Source of the DNA: CAZYJR01 sp964647905
Lineage (GTDB): Bacteria > Desulfobacterota > DSM-4660 > Desulfatiglandales > HGW-15
Assembly: GCA_964647905.1 (NCBI GenBank)
Contig: CAZYJR010000068.1
Coordinates: forward strand, 1 to 5,863
Length of the DNA: 5,863 nucleotides
Direction: 5' to 3'
Shown: one piece after another, positions 4,310 to 5,863 of the stretch
Layout: every line of letters starts with the position of its first letter
How positions within the stretch are numbered: position 1 is the first letter of the stretch
The notes under the pieces: model-generated
Databases searched by the model: none
What the model saw: the letters and a program-made list of their open reading frames with translations, nothing else
Told to the model about the DNA's origin: nothing
Made by a program: the position numbers and the translations under genes

Positions 4310-5863
4310 ATGAAGGTGAGCGCGGTGGAACAAATGAGGGAGCTGGACAGAAGGGCCTCGGAGGTATACGGGATCAGCGAGGAGCTTCTGATGGAAAACG
4401 CCGGCGAGTCCTCTTACTTCGTGCTCCGCGAGAAATGGGGCGTCGAGGGGAAGCGCTACGCGATAATTTGCGGGGGCGGCAACAACGGCGGGGACGGCTT
4501 TGTAGTGGCCAGGAAGATCCTCTCCAGCGGCGGAGAGCCCAGGGTGCTGTTGCTTGCGGACAGGGAAAAATACGGCGGCCCTGCCGGAATGAACCTCGAG
4601 ATCCTGGACAAGCTGGGCGTGGAAGTGATGCGCCTGGAATCCGCCGCTCAACTGGCAAGTGAACTGGCGCGGGCGGACGGGATCGTGGACGCTCTTTTCG
4701 GGACCGGCCTGGACCGCGAGGTCCGGGGCTTGCATGCCGAGGTCATCAGCAGCATAAACCTCTGCCGCAAGCCGGTGTTGAGCCTGGACATACCAAGCGG
4801 CATCCAGGGGGACACCGGACGGGTAATGGGCGTGGCAGTGGAGGCTGACCTCACCGTGACCTTCGGTCTTCCCAAGCTCGGGAACATCCTTTACCCGGGG
4901 TGCCTGTACGGAGGCGAGCTCCGGGTGACCCACATATCATTCCCCCCGGCCCTGTACGACTCTCAGGAGCCGGCGCCGGCTATAAACACCCCTCCGCCCC
5001 TCCCGCCAAGAGACCCCATGGGACATAAGAAGACTTTCGGGGAAGCCCTGTTCGTGGCGGGTGCTGCGGCATATTTCGGCGCCCCTTACTTCAGCGCGTT
5101 CTCCTTCTTGAAGGCGGGCGGAGGGTACGCCAGGCTGGCGGCTCCGGCCGGCATGATACCTTTTCTGGCCTCCAGGGGAAGCGAGGTGGTCTTCGTCCCC
5201 CAAAGGGAGACTGAGGGCGGCGGCATAGCCTTGAACAACCTTGAGGAACTCTGCGACCTGGCCTCAGGGATGGGCATCGTGGTATTGGGGCCGGGCCTGT
5301 CGCTTGCCGAAGAGACCCAGGAGCTGGCCAGGGCCCTGGCCGGGAGGGTCCGGTGCCCGCTGCTGGTGGACGGGGACGGAATAACCGCGCTCTCGCGGGA
5401 CCCGGGGATCATCAGGGGCAGGGAGGCTCCCACCGTGCTGACTCCTCACCCGGGGGAGATGTCCCGAATAACCGGGAAGAGCCCGTCGGATATAGCCCGG
5501 GAGCCCGTGGAGACCTTGAAGGCTGCGGTATCCGACCTGGGCGCGGTGATCGTACTGAAAGGCGCCCGCACTCTGATAGGGTACCCGGACGGGAGGGTCT
5601 TCATCAATATGACGGGGAACAGCGCCCTGGCAACGGCGGGGACCGGCGATGTCCTGGCCGGGACCATAGCGGCCATGGCGGGCCTGGGGCTCGACGTGCC
5701 CGAGGCCGCTCGCCAGGGGGTCTTCATCCACGGGCTGGCCGGTGACCTTGCCTCCGAGGAGCTCGGCCCGGACGGGGTGACGGCCGGCGACGCGCTCGAT
5801 TTCCTGCCCTCCGCCCTGAAGATGTTGAGAAGAGGCCTGGACCCGGAAAGAATGCGGGCCTAT
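4310..5863 (+). CDS. nnr: bifunctional NAD(P)H-hydrate epimerase / ADP-dependent NAD(P)H-hydrate dehydratase (3' end beyond window)
   Basis: This enzyme repairs hydrated NADH and NADPH: the N-terminal domain (YjeF_N) interconverts the R and S epimers, and the C-terminal ribokinase-like domain dehydrates the S form using ADP. All 518 codons read to the window edge are open, with no stop, so the gene is cut by the window. The C-terminal domain looks nearly complete. N-terminal motifs are LLMENAG (26-32), GGGNNGGDGFVVAR (55-68), DALFGTGL (127-134) and LDIPSGIQGDTG (159-170). A proline-rich linker (about 221-236) leads to the dehydratase domain: HKKTFGEALFVAG (239-251), LTPHPGEM (377-384), VLKGAR (415-420) and NSALATAGTGD (437-447), with D447 as the expected catalytic base. 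The ATG at 4310 has AGGAGG at 4298-4303 six bases upstream. The usual VDADxLN motif reads VDGDGIT (353-359). It is divergent from the methyltransferase gene. Confidence 0.95.
   Translation, partial: MKVSAVEQMRELDRRASEVYGISEELLMENAGESSYFVLREKWGVEGKRYAIICGGGNNGGDGFVVARKILSSGGEPRVLLLADREKYGGPAGMNLEILDKLGVEVMRLESAAQLASELARADGIVDALFGTGLDREVRGLHAEVISSINLCRKPVLSLDIPSGIQGDTGRVMGVAVEADLTVTFGLPKLGNILYPGCLYGGELRVTHISFPPALYDSQEPAPAINTPPPLPPRDPMGHKKTFGEALFVAGAAAYFGAPYFSAFSFLKAGGGYARLAAPAGMIPFLASRGSEVVFVPQRETEGGGIALNNLEELCDLASGMGIVVLGPGLSLAEETQELARALAGRVRCPLLVDGDGITALSRDPGIIRGREAPTVLTPHPGEMSRITGKSPSDIAREPVETLKAAVSDLGAVIVLKGARTLIGYPDGRVFINMTGNSALATAGTGDVLAGTIAAMAGLGLDVPEAARQGVFIHGLAGDLASEELGPDGVTAGDALDFLPSALKMLRRGLDPERMRAY

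Noticed and set aside
4241..4933. A 230-residue minus-strand ORF opposite the start of nnr.
   Set aside because: It is antisense to the highly conserved YjeF N-terminal domain, spans the leader hairpin and has no recognisable motifs.

Overview
The window looks like a chromosomal segment of a high-GC anaerobic bacterium, most likely in or near the Desulfobacterota (the old Deltaproteobacteria). The grounds are the rplM-rpsI-truA order, a cysteine-rich AmmeMemoRadiSam-type radical SAM enzyme, a 60-residue protein of a kind I associate with that group, and sigma70-type promoters (TTGACA boxes with 17-bp spacers). The taxonomic call is inference and not secure. No mobile elements, CRISPR array or prophage genes are visible. 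Coding density is high and all genes share the same GC-rich codon use.

Layout. (a) 9-182, minus strand: a tRNA pair, tRNA-Arg(TCG) then tRNA-Lys(CTT) in transcription order, both with encoded CCA. They are driven by a promoter at 201-229. (b) 260-1996, plus strand: a divergent promoter at 260-288 feeds a translation operon of rplM (L13), rpsI (S9) and truA (tRNA pseudouridine synthase I). rplM and rpsI abut with no spacer. truA has a TTG start, and a GC-rich hairpin lies just before its ribosome binding site. (c) 1993-4195, minus strand: a class I SAM-dependent methyltransferase overlaps the start of amrS by ATGA. After amrS come a short intergenic region with its own promoter, a strong intrinsic terminator whose U-tract ends two bases before a ribosome binding site, and a 60-residue protein of unknown function. 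That small gene runs tail-to-tail into truA, with a 4-bp overlap of the two stop codons. (d) 4310 to the right edge, plus strand: nnr, a bifunctional NAD(P)H-hydrate epimerase/dehydratase. It is open at the window end and preceded by a strong leader hairpin.

Function. The left half is core translation machinery. The methyltransferase and amrS form a two-gene unit whose products both bind S-adenosylmethionine; their shared substrate or pathway is unknown. nnr repairs damaged nicotinamide cofactors. The most unusual structure is the terminator-in-leader arrangement before the 60-residue gene, which has the geometry of a transcription attenuator and matches no riboswitch class I can recognise.
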